This document shows positions 9,601-20,245 of a DNA stretch of 31,054 bases, in pieces. A program made the translations under genes and the position numbers. Source of the stretch: Stagonosporopsis chrysanthemi (Eukaryota > Ascomycota > Dothideomycetes > Pleosporales > Didymellaceae); contig JAFISE010000276.1 in the NCBI GenBank assembly GCA_022560025.1, positions 1-31,054 on the forward strand, written 5' to 3'. Under the pieces are notes generated by a model. The model ran no database searches. It was not told where the DNA came from and was given only the letters and a program-made list of their open reading frames with translations. Position 1 is the first letter of the stretch. Each line of letters starts with the position of its first letter.

Positions 9601-12141
9601 ACGTCTTTACTCTATAAGCCTGCAAGTTAATATTAAAAAAAGCAAATTCTATATAACTTAAACTTGTTACCTTAGGTATACCTTTATAAACAAAGGTATT
9701 AAGGTTAATTCTAAGAAGGTATAAGTTTTAGTAGATTAGAGGCTACTAACAACTATAACAGGTGTAAAATTATTCCTAAGCTTTACTAGTTTCTATTAAC
9801 AATTTGTGCCTAAATTCTTATAAGTAGCTAAACCTCTAATTATATTACAAAGCCTAGCAAACTTATTTATATAAACGCTAAATTGCTAAGATAGCTTTAA
9901 AAGACTTAATAAAAGCTTACTAGCTATCTTAATACTATATTACTTTAACTTTAACTTTAAAGTTATGCTAGAGACTAATATATTTAATAAAGTAGTTGCA
10001 AGAGTTATATCTTAGAGACATCGTAATAGGCACTAGTACTCTACAGTGTTCTATAGCTGTTCTCTATTAAGTTTAAAGCTTAACTAAGAGATCTATAACA
10101 AAGAGCTCTTTGCTATTCTCTAGGCCTTTAATAAGTAGAGAGTAGAGCTAACGTTAACGCTAAGTTAGATCTAAGTTTACTCTAACTACTATTCTCTAGA
10201 ATATTTTACAACTACTAAAGTCTTAAATACTTAACAAGCTAGATAGATAGAAGTACTTACTTTGTTTAATCTCTAAATTAAGTATACTCTAGAGAATAAT
10301 AATAAAAGAGTAGACATCTTTAGCTAAAAAAAGTAAGACCTAGCTAACTTTAAGTTAGTGTAGAAGGATAATTGCTTCTAGGTAATATTAAGTCTCTAAT
10401 AACTTTATAACTATATTAACTCTAATCTTCTCTAAGTCTATCTTTTATATTTCTTAGTACACGCTATCTACACCTTATAGCTAGAGATATAGTTAGACTC
10501 TTTAGAACTAATTAAAGCTATACTGCAATATAATTACTAGGCCTTTAAGAAAGAGTAAAAATCTCTAGCTTTTAGTTATTAAATTTATAATAGTCTACTT
10601 CTATACTAAGATTGTCTGTATATAGTCTTAGACTTAGTGCTGTGCACTTGCTTTATTTAAGAAGCTTATAACTAAGTATCTACTACTTACCTAAGTATAA
10701 AGAAAACCTACTAGCTACTATTCTAATAGTATTACTAGCAAGGCATAGGCACTAGCTATAAACAATATGTGCAAAATTATATTTCTTGTTACTATTATTA
10801 TCTAAAACAGACTTAACTCTATAGGTCTTTTTATTTATTATATTTCTTTAATTAACCTATACAGCACCTATATATAGATTTTAAGAATTTTCTAAAGGAC
10901 AAAGCTAGATATAATTTAATACTTATTATTATTTACTATTTAATAAAGCAAGCAATTACTATTCTGTACTATAAGATAATAACTATACAAGAGATAGCTT
11001 TTTTATTTATTTAATAGGTTTATTGTTTTAGTTATACCTCTAAGTTAATAGTATTTAATTATAGACTCTAGTTTGTATTCTATTTCTAGTTAAAGTTTTG
11101 TTAGATTATTAGCGTTAAAGTTAAGCTTTTTACTACTTACTATAAGAAAACTAACAGCTAAATAAAGATTATAAACAAGTATATTAACTAGCAGCTATAA
11201 CTATTTATAGTATACTATTAAGATAGCTAGTCTAAATTGCTACTACTTATTAACTATATACAGCTTACTTTACCTTATTATAGTATTAGAATAACTCTCT
11301 ATTAAGTATTATTTAGAAGTAAACCTAGATAGAGCTAGCAGTAGAATAGACTTAATATAGATACAACTTCTTATAACAACTTAAACTACTAAGATATACT
11401 TACTCTTGCAATCTATATATACTAAGCTTAAAAGGTAGCTAAAGAGAATATAGAAAAGGCGCAGCTACAAACAAGAGCTACTAAAGACAAGTATTATAGT
11501 CTAGTTAACTAGGCAGTAGGTAATAAAGTATACTTGTTAACTAAGAACCTAGCTATTAAGTGTCTTAGCTCAAAGCTATCTAACCTATAAGAAGGTCTGT
11601 TTAAAGTTCTTAAGTAAGTTAGTTATTTATAGTATTTAAAACTTCTTTCTAGCTTATAAATCTATAATATCTTTGCTATAGATATACTTTGTAAAGACAT
11701 AGTAGACTCTCTGCCTAGATAAAAAGCTCTAAAACCCTTAGGTATTCTAATTTAAAGAGTTAAGAAATAGAATATATATAAGATACTAGTAAGTAAACTC
11801 TTTTAATAATATTTAAAGTACTGTATAAGCTAAGTAAGACACAACCTTAACTTTACTTAGTACCTAGCAGAAAACTTTAAAAATACTCTTTACAAGCTAA
11901 GAGCGTTTTATAATAAGTATCTATAATTACTAAGTTTTCTAAAGTAGTTACTAAATTAGATTAAATTCTAGAAAGAAAACAGCTAGTAATACTTTAAGTA
12001 AGCACGTTATAAATTTAAAAGATAAAGAAAATCTAGACTACTTTAAACTTCTACTAACTTAGCTAAGTAATAAAGAAAAATATCTACTCTACTATATAGG
12101 TAGTAATTAAGCTAAAGCTTTACTAATATTACTTACCTTCT
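6645..12141 (+). mobile_element. RIP-degraded gypsy/chromovirus LTR retrotransposon relic
   Basis: There are no long open frames, but conceptual translation on the plus strand, reading through RIP stops, shows an ordered gag-pol. A CCHC zinc knuckle relic lies at 7965-8009 (Cys changed to Tyr, final Cys kept). Reverse transcriptase covers about 9330-9880, with the YLDD box as stop-L-D-N at 9530-9541. RNase H-like sequence (LETN) follows near 9970. Integrase includes the first catalytic Asp near 10877. A chromodomain covers about 11760-11905 with the TWxPAENL box at 11855-11878. The chromodomain makes it a chromovirus, a group that targets heterochromatin. Every identifying residue is eroded by C-to-T or G-to-A changes. 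The 3' limit near 12141 is where pogo-like homology begins. Confidence 0.82.
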
Positions 12142-13263
12142 TAAAACTAAGTTTATTAGTAGTCTAGCTGTTCTTAGAGACCTTAATAACTTAATTATAA
12201 AGCAGATTATCTTCTTTATACTAGTTTAAGAAGTAGTTATAGCCCTAGAAGATAATAAAAAGCAGAATAGCTTACTCTTTAGTATTAATACTCTTAATAA
12301 CTATTGTCTACTTTTAATTACCTAGCTAGACTTACTTTAGTTGTCTTTGTCTTGTAAGAACAAGCCTAGTTCTTTAAGCTTATCTTACATTACCTAACAA
12401 CTACCTAACTTAGATCTGTCTTCTAACTACTCTTTAGTATAGTCTTCTCTAAGCTTCTAGGTATAAAAAAAAAAGCCTTTACAGAGTTTAGATAGATAGT
12501 TTTAAAGTATCTTTTTGTACAAGACCTATAGGAATAGAGATCTAGTCTTGTAGTTTATCTTAGTGCTTCTATATACCTTATAGCAGATACCTATACAATT
12601 TAGACTTCTCTAGCATTCTGCGTCGATATATGTCTCTCTAAAGCTATAATAACTACTTTAGTAGATATCTAGCTTATTATAAAGCTTGTTTTATTAAAGT
12701 TATAAGTATTATTATCTTAGATACTATACTTAGCTTTAATATTAGCTACTAAGCTAAACTAGCTCTAGATTACCTTAGAATCTTTACAGAGAGCTTTCTT
12801 GTAGTTATACTTGTAATTAAACTTTACCTTAAGCTCTAGTTAGCACTTAACAAATATACTAGGCTAGTTTAAGCTAATATAGCCTAGACTATGCTTAGTA
12901 CACAAAGAATTAGCTATATTAGCTATAGCTAATAGGCAGAAAGCAAATCTTTGCGCGTCTAACTTAAGTATATACTTAACAATTACCTACTTTTTATTAT
13001 TATCTAGTCTTTGTAAGTTAAGTATTATATTAGCACGTAAAGATTATTTTGTATATTAATTAAATAGTGTCTTTTAAAGAACGCTATAGATTACTATAGT
13101 ATATTGCTAGGACAGATTTATGTCTCTTTTAAGAGCTTAAAATATAAGCTGTATCTAATATTTATTTAATACGTTTCTCTAAGCTTATTAGTAAGGTATT
13201 TGTGTAGGTAAAGTAGTTTAGTAGAGTCTTAGCAAAAGTAGGCGACTTGCCTGTAAGGTACGT
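12142..13263 (-). mobile_element. Pogo-like element copy 1, truncated and interrupted by an LTR
   Basis: About 840 bp here, after removing the LTR insertion and its target duplication, align with 14313-15166 of copy 2. Its outer tip is the RIP-altered terminal repeat ending GGTACGT at 13263, followed by TA at 13264-13265. It contains the 5' half of the transposase gene, read on the minus strand. The 3' half is missing: homology stops at about 12142 against the gypsy relic. The subterminal 17-bp unit (GTGGGCGACTCGCCCAT in copy 2) is present once here and twice in copy 2. It is heavily RIP-mutated. Confidence 0.8.
12353..12630. repeat. Solo LTR inserted in pogo-like copy 1
   Basis: A 278-bp copy of the 6367-6644 LTR. 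It is flanked by the 5-bp direct repeat TGTCT at 12348-12352 and 12631-12635. Copy 2 shows the uninterrupted target (TTTGTCTTTCTAAAGC near 14510-14525), so this LTR inserted into an existing pogo-like element. Because the target duplication brackets the LTR by itself, it is best explained as a solo LTR left by LTR-LTR recombination. It carries many more C-to-T and G-to-A changes than the 6367 copy. Confidence 0.85.
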
Positions 13264-13301
13264 TATCTAAGCTAAAACCAATCTAAATTAGGCAAATAGT
13301 A

Positions 13302-15166
13302 ACATACTTTACAAGCAAGTTGCTTATACAGGCAAGTTACTTACTTTTACTAAGACCTTACTAAACCTTACTCTATTATAGCCTAAAATACTATACTTTA
13401 GTGCTGTAAAGTATAGTACAGCTTAGAATATTATTTAAAGACTACTTTTATATTATTCTTATATATTTATATATTATATCTAGTCTAATTATACTGTTTA
13501 CAGCGTTGTTAAGAAGTCTTACCTACTTTAGCGCGCGTATGCTTTTTTAACTTCTTACTATTACTATACGCTCTAAACTCTTTTAAAGCTGCTATTTACT
13601 GCTTTTTCTTAACTATAAAGGTCTCTTTCTTCTAGATTTGCTTTTTTTCTACAATTTATATTCTATAGCAGCTGCTAGAGCTATATAAAGCTTAGTATTT
13701 TCTTATTATGCTAAAACTAGCTTGTGTAATAAAATTACTCTCTTCTTTGCATAGTGCTTAAGTGTGCTTAGTATAGAATTAAGTAAGCTGCCTTGCTACT
13801 TTTTATACTTCTTTTAAATTAGAATTAATTGCAACTAAAGTTCTAAGGTATTACTAAGAGTTTGCAACTGCTAGAGCTTATTATTATTAAAGAGTTATAG
13901 TAATAGAGTATACAGCTTTATATTAAGGCTTATTATAACCTATTCTAAGTTAAAGAAAACTAGTTTAGCACCTTAGAACTTTCTTTAGATGTTGCTAGAG
14001 GTAAACACAGTATTATAGGCTGCTTTAAAGCATAGCAAGAACTTAAGCTTTATAATATAGTTAATCTAGTTGTATATAAGGTCTTTAGCTTAGCACCTAT
14101 ATACCTTCTTTAAAGAGGCAAAACAGCCTATATTAAGTAGCTGTAGAAAGTGCAATAAATACAGAAGTATATATATAGTAATAATCTTGTTATCTTTATA
14201 GTATTTCTAGAAATCTAGCAAGTTATAGCTCTTATAACTATTAATAACTAGTAGATAGTAGCTACTAATAGTACGCTCCTTTATATGCGCATTAAAATAC
14301 TTTAACTAGTTAAAACTAAGTTTGTTAGTAGTCTAGCTGTTCTTAGAGACCCTAATAACCTAATTATAAAGTAGATTATCTTCTTTATACTAGTTTAAGA
14401 AGTAGTTATAGCTCTAGAAGATAATTAAGAGTAGAATAGCCTACTTTTTAGTATTAATACCTTTAATAACTATTGTTTACTTTTAATTACCTAGCTAGAC
14501 CTGCTTTAGTTATCTTTGTCTTTCTAAAGCTATAACAACTACTCTAGTAAATATCTAGCTTATTATAAAGCTTGTCTTATTAAAGTTGTAGGTATTGTTA
14601 TTCTAGATACTATACTTAGCTTTAATATTAGCTACTAGGCTAAACTAGCTCTAGATTACCTTAGGATCCTTGCAGAGAGCTCTCTTGTAGTTATACTTGC
14701 AATTAAACTTTACTTTAAGCTCTAGTTAGCACTTAACAAACGTACTAGGCTAGTTTAGGCTAACATAGCCTAGACTGCACTTAGCGCGCAAAGAATTAGC
14801 TATATCAGCTACAGCTAACAGGCAGGGGGCAAATCTTCGCGCGTCTAACTCAAGTATATGCTTAACAATTACCTGCTCCTTGTTATTGTCTAGTCCTTGT
14901 AAGTTAGGCATTGTATCAGCGCGTAAAGGTTGTCCTGCGTGTTGATCAGATAGTGTCTTTCAAGGAACGCTATAGATTGCTGCAGCGCGTTGCTGGGACA
15001 GATTCGCGTCTCTTTTAAGAGCTTGAAGCGCAAGCTGTATCTAACATTTGTTTGACGCGTCTCCCTGAGCTTGTTGGCAAGGCATTGGTGTAGGTAGGGT
15101 AGTTTAGTCAGGTCTTGGCAAAAGTGGGCGACTCGCCCATGTGGGCGACTCGCCTGTGGGGTACGT
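13302..15166 (-). mobile_element. Pogo/Fot1-like DNA transposon copy 2, full length (1865 bp)
   Basis: Terminal inverted repeats are ACATACTTTACA at 13302 (RIP-changed from ACGTAC) and the complement of TGTGGGGTACGT ending at 15166. TA duplications lie at 13300-13301 and 15167-15168. The transposase starts at 15085 on the minus strand (MPCQQAQGDAS), has a HTH N-terminus (LSQQRAAAIYSVP), and meets a stop after about 14 codons. Relics of the DDE domain follow near 14480-14250 (VIKGINTKK). Length and layout match Fot1-type elements. Mutation is graded: the inner 500 bp or so (to 15166) keep CG-rich sequence, while the far end is almost all A/T. It is inactive. Confidence 0.87.
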
Positions 15167-15168
15167 TA

Positions 15169-15866
15169 GCTCTTTTAAAAGCTTTAGCTCAGCACATTCT
15201 ATCGTGTAATACATTACTAAGCTGTATCTCAAAGAACTATAGAGTTATACCTACCTAAAGTTAGAGACTCTAAGTACACAGGGGTACCCAGTTTGCCAGC
15301 CTACCCTGATCTGAGGTCAACGCTGCATCACTGGTTTGGCGAGATGCACATTAGGATGCTTGACGGTCGGCGCATCTTTCGTCCTCGATGGTACTCGACA
15401 TGCTGTGAGCGCCAATCGGCATGAGCATATGTGGCAGGGGAGTCATATCTTCGCTACCAGTGACGCATAAGGTAGTACCGCAGGGTGCATTCTGCTGCCC
15501 AAATGCTTTTTCGAATAACGTAGGGTGCATTCATCGGTATCTGAATTCATGGCAATTAGTAGAAGTTTGCCGAGAAGATATTGGGAGAACCTGAAAGAGA
15601 TGTAGGATTCCGATAACAGCGTGTACGGGGGAGCGATTAGTGATGAGAGCTAGGCTATTATCTGTAAAAGTAACGCAGCGGAGTTTAGCGAGGGGTGGGG
15701 AACGTTACCAGTAGCGAAGTTCTTCCCCGCTTTTGCTTTATTGGCGTGCAAAACCGAGGTAATGCTATCCTGCTCATCTTTGACGCGCTTTCCTGACCAT
15801 GCTCTGGAACGTTCACGCCCACCCACGTCTTCTGCAAACAATCTCATTTATTTGCGAACCGCGGCC
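15169..15866. promoter_or_regulatory. Upstream region of the regulator gene
   Basis: About 700 bp of normal composition between the transposon tip and the regulator's start codon. AGGGTGCATTC occurs twice in direct orientation, at 15482-15492 and 15522-15532, exactly 40 bp apart, which would put both copies on nearly the same helix face. It is a candidate binding site, but nothing ties it to a known factor. No other gene was recognised. Confidence 0.45.
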
Positions 15867-18359
15867 ATGTCCACTGGCACACAGTACGTTGGCCATCATT
15901 CGTCGAAGCATGCTCGATACCATTGTATGATATGCCATCGGCCATTTGATCGCAAAGACGTCTTGTCAAGGCACATGCACCTTCACGATGCACATCGCCC
16001 GCCACCTACCACACGGAGAAAGGCCTGCCAGTGTTGTGCAAAATCTAAGACACGCTGCAGTGGAGAACGACCGAAATGCTCATCCTGTGCACGAAGAAAT
16101 CTAGTCTGCAGCTTTGAAGACGCTGCAGGAACAATGCATCAGAATACTAATCAGCCATCGTCCACTAGCGCCGAGCAAGACAGTCCTGCCCCAGCTCAAC
16201 GACTGCCGCAATCGTCCTCCTTGAGCTACGAAGGCTCCGTCGTTACTCCGCCAGCTAGCGAAGTCCAGTCAACGGAGCCTATCCTAGATCAGAATGGATT
16301 CGACTTCTACCCGTCAAAGGCAGGCCTGGCGGCAACCGTGGATCACGGGACGAATGAGCTGGGTAGTCTGAGCTCGGATCTGATATTCATGCCTTTTGAC
16401 AATCTTGGCCTCAATACCAGTTTCGACTGGATGTTTGAAAGCAGCGGTTCAGAGTACCACCAGCCAAATTCGTCTCTGGACATCGGAGACGGCAACGAAA
16501 ATTCGCCATCTCAGCTATTACAGATATCTGCTCCCCAAACTTCGCCTCGAACAGCAACAGTGACAGTAGGGAGTGATGATCTTGGCGATGGCGCATCGCT
16601 GCGTGGGCTCCTGATACCGCAGCCACAAGACAAGAGCGGTCATGGGGATCCTTGGCCTTTGGAAAGCCCTCGACCTCCGTTGAAGCATATCATCCTTCCT
16701 CGCCTAGAATTTCATCAACCCGAGTCGTCTCAGTCACGCGGGCGGTTCTTTGATCTGATGCCAATGACCGACATGACTTGGGATGCTCTACAACGATGCC
16801 TACGGCTTCCATTTGAGGACAATACATTGCAGACTCTTGACTTGGAACACTTCCCTTCCAAAGATGAGCTAGATCAGTGCATTGACCTGTATTTCGCTTA
16901 TTTTCAGCCAATGCTCTCAGTCATTCATCAGCCAACCTTTGACCCAGGAAAGAACCTCATGGTCACGATAGCAATAATATGCATTGGAGTGTGCTATACA
17001 CAATTACATGGATCTCAAACGTTCTCTATTGTGTTATCCGAGCTGAACCGTCGTCTTTTGGTATTCATGGCTGAACACGATCACCGTTTTGTTCGGACGC
17101 AGTCATATCTAGTGGCTCAACTACTGCAAGGGACCCGTGAGTGTTTAGCCAAAACGAATGCGTTGACAATAGACTAACATGTGATGATTGCAGATGGATA
17201 CTCTAGCGGAAGCGAGCGCTTGTTTGAACTCAGCGAGTCATCACGCTATAATTTGATCTACCATGCAAAATGTATGGGGCTGTTTCGTTCCGAAAGTATG
17301 AACCATGTGCCTTTGGGAGCCACAGTCAAGGAGAGCTGGCAGGGATACATCTGCGCCGAATCCTCTCGGCGTCTGGCATGGGCAGTGTTCCAGTACGATA
17401 TATCTGCGGCCTACCTTCACAACACTCGTCCATTTCTCAGTTTTGCAGACTTAAACCTCAATCTTCCAGGTTCAAAGGAGCATTGGGAGTCTGAGAGTGC
17501 TGAAGTTTGGGCGAGCCTGCATCCATGGTCTCAACGAGCCCCTCCAGTCTCACCTTTGCAAACAAAGCTGGCGTTATTTTTTGATGGTAGCCCGAACCCA
17601 ACCGACACTCTTAGTGAAGAGCACTTGTTTATCATTGTACTGATACTTCTTGGTATGATACTGGTGGAGAAGCAGACTAGATCATCCCCTCTGGAAAACC
17701 CAGCCACGCCTCTTGGCTATGAGAACAGGCAACAAATGTTGGTACACATGATTGATCAAACAAAAGTCCCAATTCTGGCTATGATTGGTACTCACACGCA
17801 ATCGGAGATTGAACGCCTTGTGCACCGTACGCAACTGGTTCATATCGCGCACATATATGGCGCCGGCGATTTGATGAATTGGCTTTTCCCTTACCTTCGC
17901 GATGACGATGCTGAAAAGGACATAATCAAGATCCGAATGAGCCGGTGGGCGAACGAAAATCCCAGGAGGATGAGAGAGACGATCTACCACAGCGCCCAGA
18001 TTCTCAGTCTTGTAAGGCACTACCCGTCGCAGATGCCTCTACAATCCTTTCTCATATTCCATGCTGGAGTCGTACTCTCCTGCATGTCAAGCTTGCTTCC
18101 CGAAAGCTGCACGTCTCTCCGTGTACCCTCAATTCAGCTCGAGAAGTTGGCAGCTGACGAGACTGCCAAGCAAATGAGATGGGTAGAAGAAGGTGGGGAA
18201 TCGATTCTTAGTTTGACTGGGGTCCCGTCGCTGTGCTGTCCTACAGGGAGACAGAAAATCTTGGACCAGACAGCTCTATTACTGAAACGTCACAAGACCT
18301 GGGGGATCTCAAACATCCTCGTGAAGATCGTCATCTCTCTTCAAAAACGAGATATATAA
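15867..18359 (+). CDS. Transcription factor with C2H2 finger plus Zn2Cys6 cluster
   Basis: Exons 15867-17136 and 17194-18359 give 811 residues. The 57-bp intron has donor GTGAGT, branch CTAAC and acceptor TTGCAG. The start at 15867 (GCCATGTCC context) is preferred to the in-frame ATG at 15741, because the extra 42 residues look like translated leader. A C2H2 finger uses C20, C23, H36 and H40. It is followed at once by a Zn2Cys6 binuclear cluster, C54-x2-C57-x6-C64-x6-C71-x2-C74-x6-C81. A Ser/Gln-rich linker leads to a fungal_trans-type domain from about residue 334 (CIDLYFAYFQPMLSVIHQPTF) to about 560, including RRLAWAVFQYDISAAY. Such proteins are nuclear DNA-binding regulators, often of neighbouring clusters. 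It is convergent with the hydrolase gene, with 196 bp between the stops. Control of the adjacent enzymes is inferred from position. Confidence 0.92.
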
Positions 18360-18555
18360 GAAAATGGGTTGAAGGGAATGTGTGCGTAGGTCTCTATCCT
18401 ATGACTACGATTAAGCTAGACACAGGTGCATTCTGTACAAACACAAGGCCAAAATCCATTGAAAACCGGTGTCTGCCTCCTGAATGCGCTTTAAAGATTG
18501 CTTTGTGCTCTTGTCTCCTCAAATGGCTGTTTGTGTCTAACAGAGCCAAGCTGTG

Positions 18556-19583
18556 TCAGCCCAAAGTCGTAGCTAGAAACGCGATGGCGTGTTGAAGCGC
18601 TCTTGTATACTGTAACTTGACATCTTTGTCTCCATGATTTGGCCTCGATGCAAAGCCATGTCCCACATTTGGGTACATCTCCAGAGTGAATGGTATCCCA
18701 TGTTTCGACCGCTCTTTTGACCAATTCCGGAGATCTGAGGCAAGTGTTGCAGGGACCATGGTGTCTTCTTCGGCCAATCCAACGTAGACGGGCGCCTGGA
18801 TATCATCCATATCATCGGCTTCTACAAAACTCGGGTGAAAAGACACGGCCGCTTTCAACAATGTCTTTGCCAGTCTCAATACATGTTTTCCACCAAAACA
18901 GTACCCCACCCCAACGACAGTGGTGTTCGGATACTGCTGCAATAGATAGGTCAGTAGCTCCTCTAGCAATAGTGACACGCGTTGAGGATTATGGCGCTCT
19001 AGCCACGCGGGAAAGTCGTGATCCCGCATTATCCTCTCATCTTCTTCAGACCACGGTTCTTCCTCCGGTGATCTGACTTCATGTTGCTTGAGATACTGAA
19101 TCGGTAGCGCGTCGCCTGTTTCAAAATTAGATAGGGTCCTACAGAATGCTTTGAGCGTCCAAGGAATAGAGTAGCGTATGTAAGTACTGACTCTATTGGA
19201 CATGCAGAACAAGACATTTTTGCGGACCTTTGAAGTAATCTGGTACTATAACATGCCACTCTTCTTGTGCAAAGGTGTCCGCGAGAATGAGGTTATGTGT
19301 AACAAGGCCAAAGCCATCAGGTAGTAGCAACAATAGACCTTTCTTTAGATTGTCTCGAGACACCGACGACTCGTATACGTGGATCGAGCCTATTGTGGTG
19401 ACCTCACCGCGAGGCTCGTAGGAATCTTAACTGGGTCAGATACTCGCTGTTACAACCCGACGCTGACAAGATGTAGGAACAGAACCCCGGGCCTTTGGGG
19501 TCTCCATCGTGTGCCAATTATAATTAGATACTGATGAATTAAATACCTGGTCCAGCTGTCCCACTCTCACAACAGCTTGCCAT
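18556..19583 (-). CDS. Dienelactone hydrolase family protein
   Basis: The three-exon model is 19583-19547, 19425-19228 and 19115-18556, giving 264 residues, usual for fungal members. Introns are 121 bp (GTATTT...TTAAG, phase 1) and 112 bp (GTCCGC...AACAG, phase 1); both have weak splice signals. The protein is an alpha/beta hydrolase with nucleophile Cys151 in GVGYCFGG, Asp196 in GLAEEDTMVP and His231 in YPNVGHGF, the Cys-Asp-His triad of the family. The N-terminus MASCCESG and core LLLLLPDGFGLVTHNLILAD fit family pattern. Members hydrolyse enol-lactones and other lactones or esters, usually in the cytosol. Next to a Baeyer-Villiger enzyme, a lactone-opening role is plausible but not shown. 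The body (exons 2-3) is sure. The 37-bp first exon and its AAG acceptor are less certain. Confidence 0.88.
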
Positions 19584-20245
19584 CTCCTGCCTTCCGATTT
19601 ATGAATTGTTTGTTAGGCTAACTGAACGTGAGGCAAAATGCAGCTCTCTACTGCCCTTCACGACTCAAAACGAGACAATGTGGAAAGAGAGTAATGTATC
19701 CGCGGTGATCGGGCGATGACAATGTATAATTTGCTGTCATCTCGAGGATAGATATGGAGATCACCGGTCATGACTGATCCGAATTAAGTGGTCGGAATGA
19801 GTCGACATTTCCGAACTCCGGAGTTCCTCGGTAATCCTTAGCCCGGGCGGAGAGTGGCATTTCAAGCACCGACGGTTCGTTTGTGTCCGTCAGGTGGGCA
19901 AACCCGGACGTCGTTGCTGACAATCCACACCGGGGAAACATGAATTGAATACGGGACGGCGGGTTGACAAGACATGAATGGGGGGGTTAGCGGCACCGCG
20001 ACTAGATGTGTTTGCGTGAACAGTTTGTGTTCCCCAAGTCCGGTCGACAGACTGATGCGCTCTGATTGGTAATCCACCCAATCTGAATAAACGATTCATC
20101 GCCGTGCAAGTTGACTATGTTCGTAATATGAACGAGAATGCATCGAGAGCTTGGAAATCACTGCATCGGTTCAGGGCTTTAAGCCATTCAACAATTAGCA
20201 ATGAATTCGACTTCTTCACTTGGGCAACTGCGTGTTCCTGACCGG
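19584..20245. promoter_or_regulatory. Intergenic region: hydrolase promoter and CoA-transferase 3' end
   Basis: About 660 bp of normal composition. A perfect 14-bp palindrome, GAACTCCGGAGTTC, lies at 19813-19826, some 230 bp upstream of the hydrolase start. Its centre holds CCG/CGG half-sites of the type bound by Zn2Cys6 dimers. Further CGG triplets occur at 19840-19960. Short open frames at 19862-20099 show no domain and are not called. Confidence 0.5.
19813..19826. promoter_or_regulatory. Palindromic CCGG site upstream of the hydrolase
   Basis: GAACTCCGGAGTTC reads identically on both strands. Zn2Cys6 factors commonly bind inverted CGG/CCG half-sites. A related CCGGAG core inside a 15-bp imperfect palindrome (AATGCCGGAGGCATT) occurs upstream of the monooxygenase at 24950-24964. 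Binding by the neighbouring regulator is a guess. Confidence 0.35.

Noticed and set aside
6367..12630. One complete LTR retrotransposon bounded by the two 278-bp LTRs
   Set aside because: The flanking pentamers differ (ACATC at 6362-6366, TGTCT at 12631-12635), and TGTCT brackets the right LTR alone inside pogo-like sequence. I treat the right copy as a solo LTR.
13390..13417. Hairpin ACTATACTTTA / TAAAGTATAGT as a terminator
   Set aside because: It lies inside degraded transposon sequence, is missing from copy 3, and factor-independent hairpin terminators are not a feature of fungal Pol II genes.
15741..15866. Upstream ATG as the regulator's start
   Set aside because: The extra 42 residues resemble nothing in the family, and the ATG at 15867 has a better context just before the zinc fingers.
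19862..20099. Short minus-strand genes upstream of the hydrolase
   Set aside because: Two overlapping frames of about 70 codons have no recognisable domain, and the region is expected to be promoter and 3' UTR.
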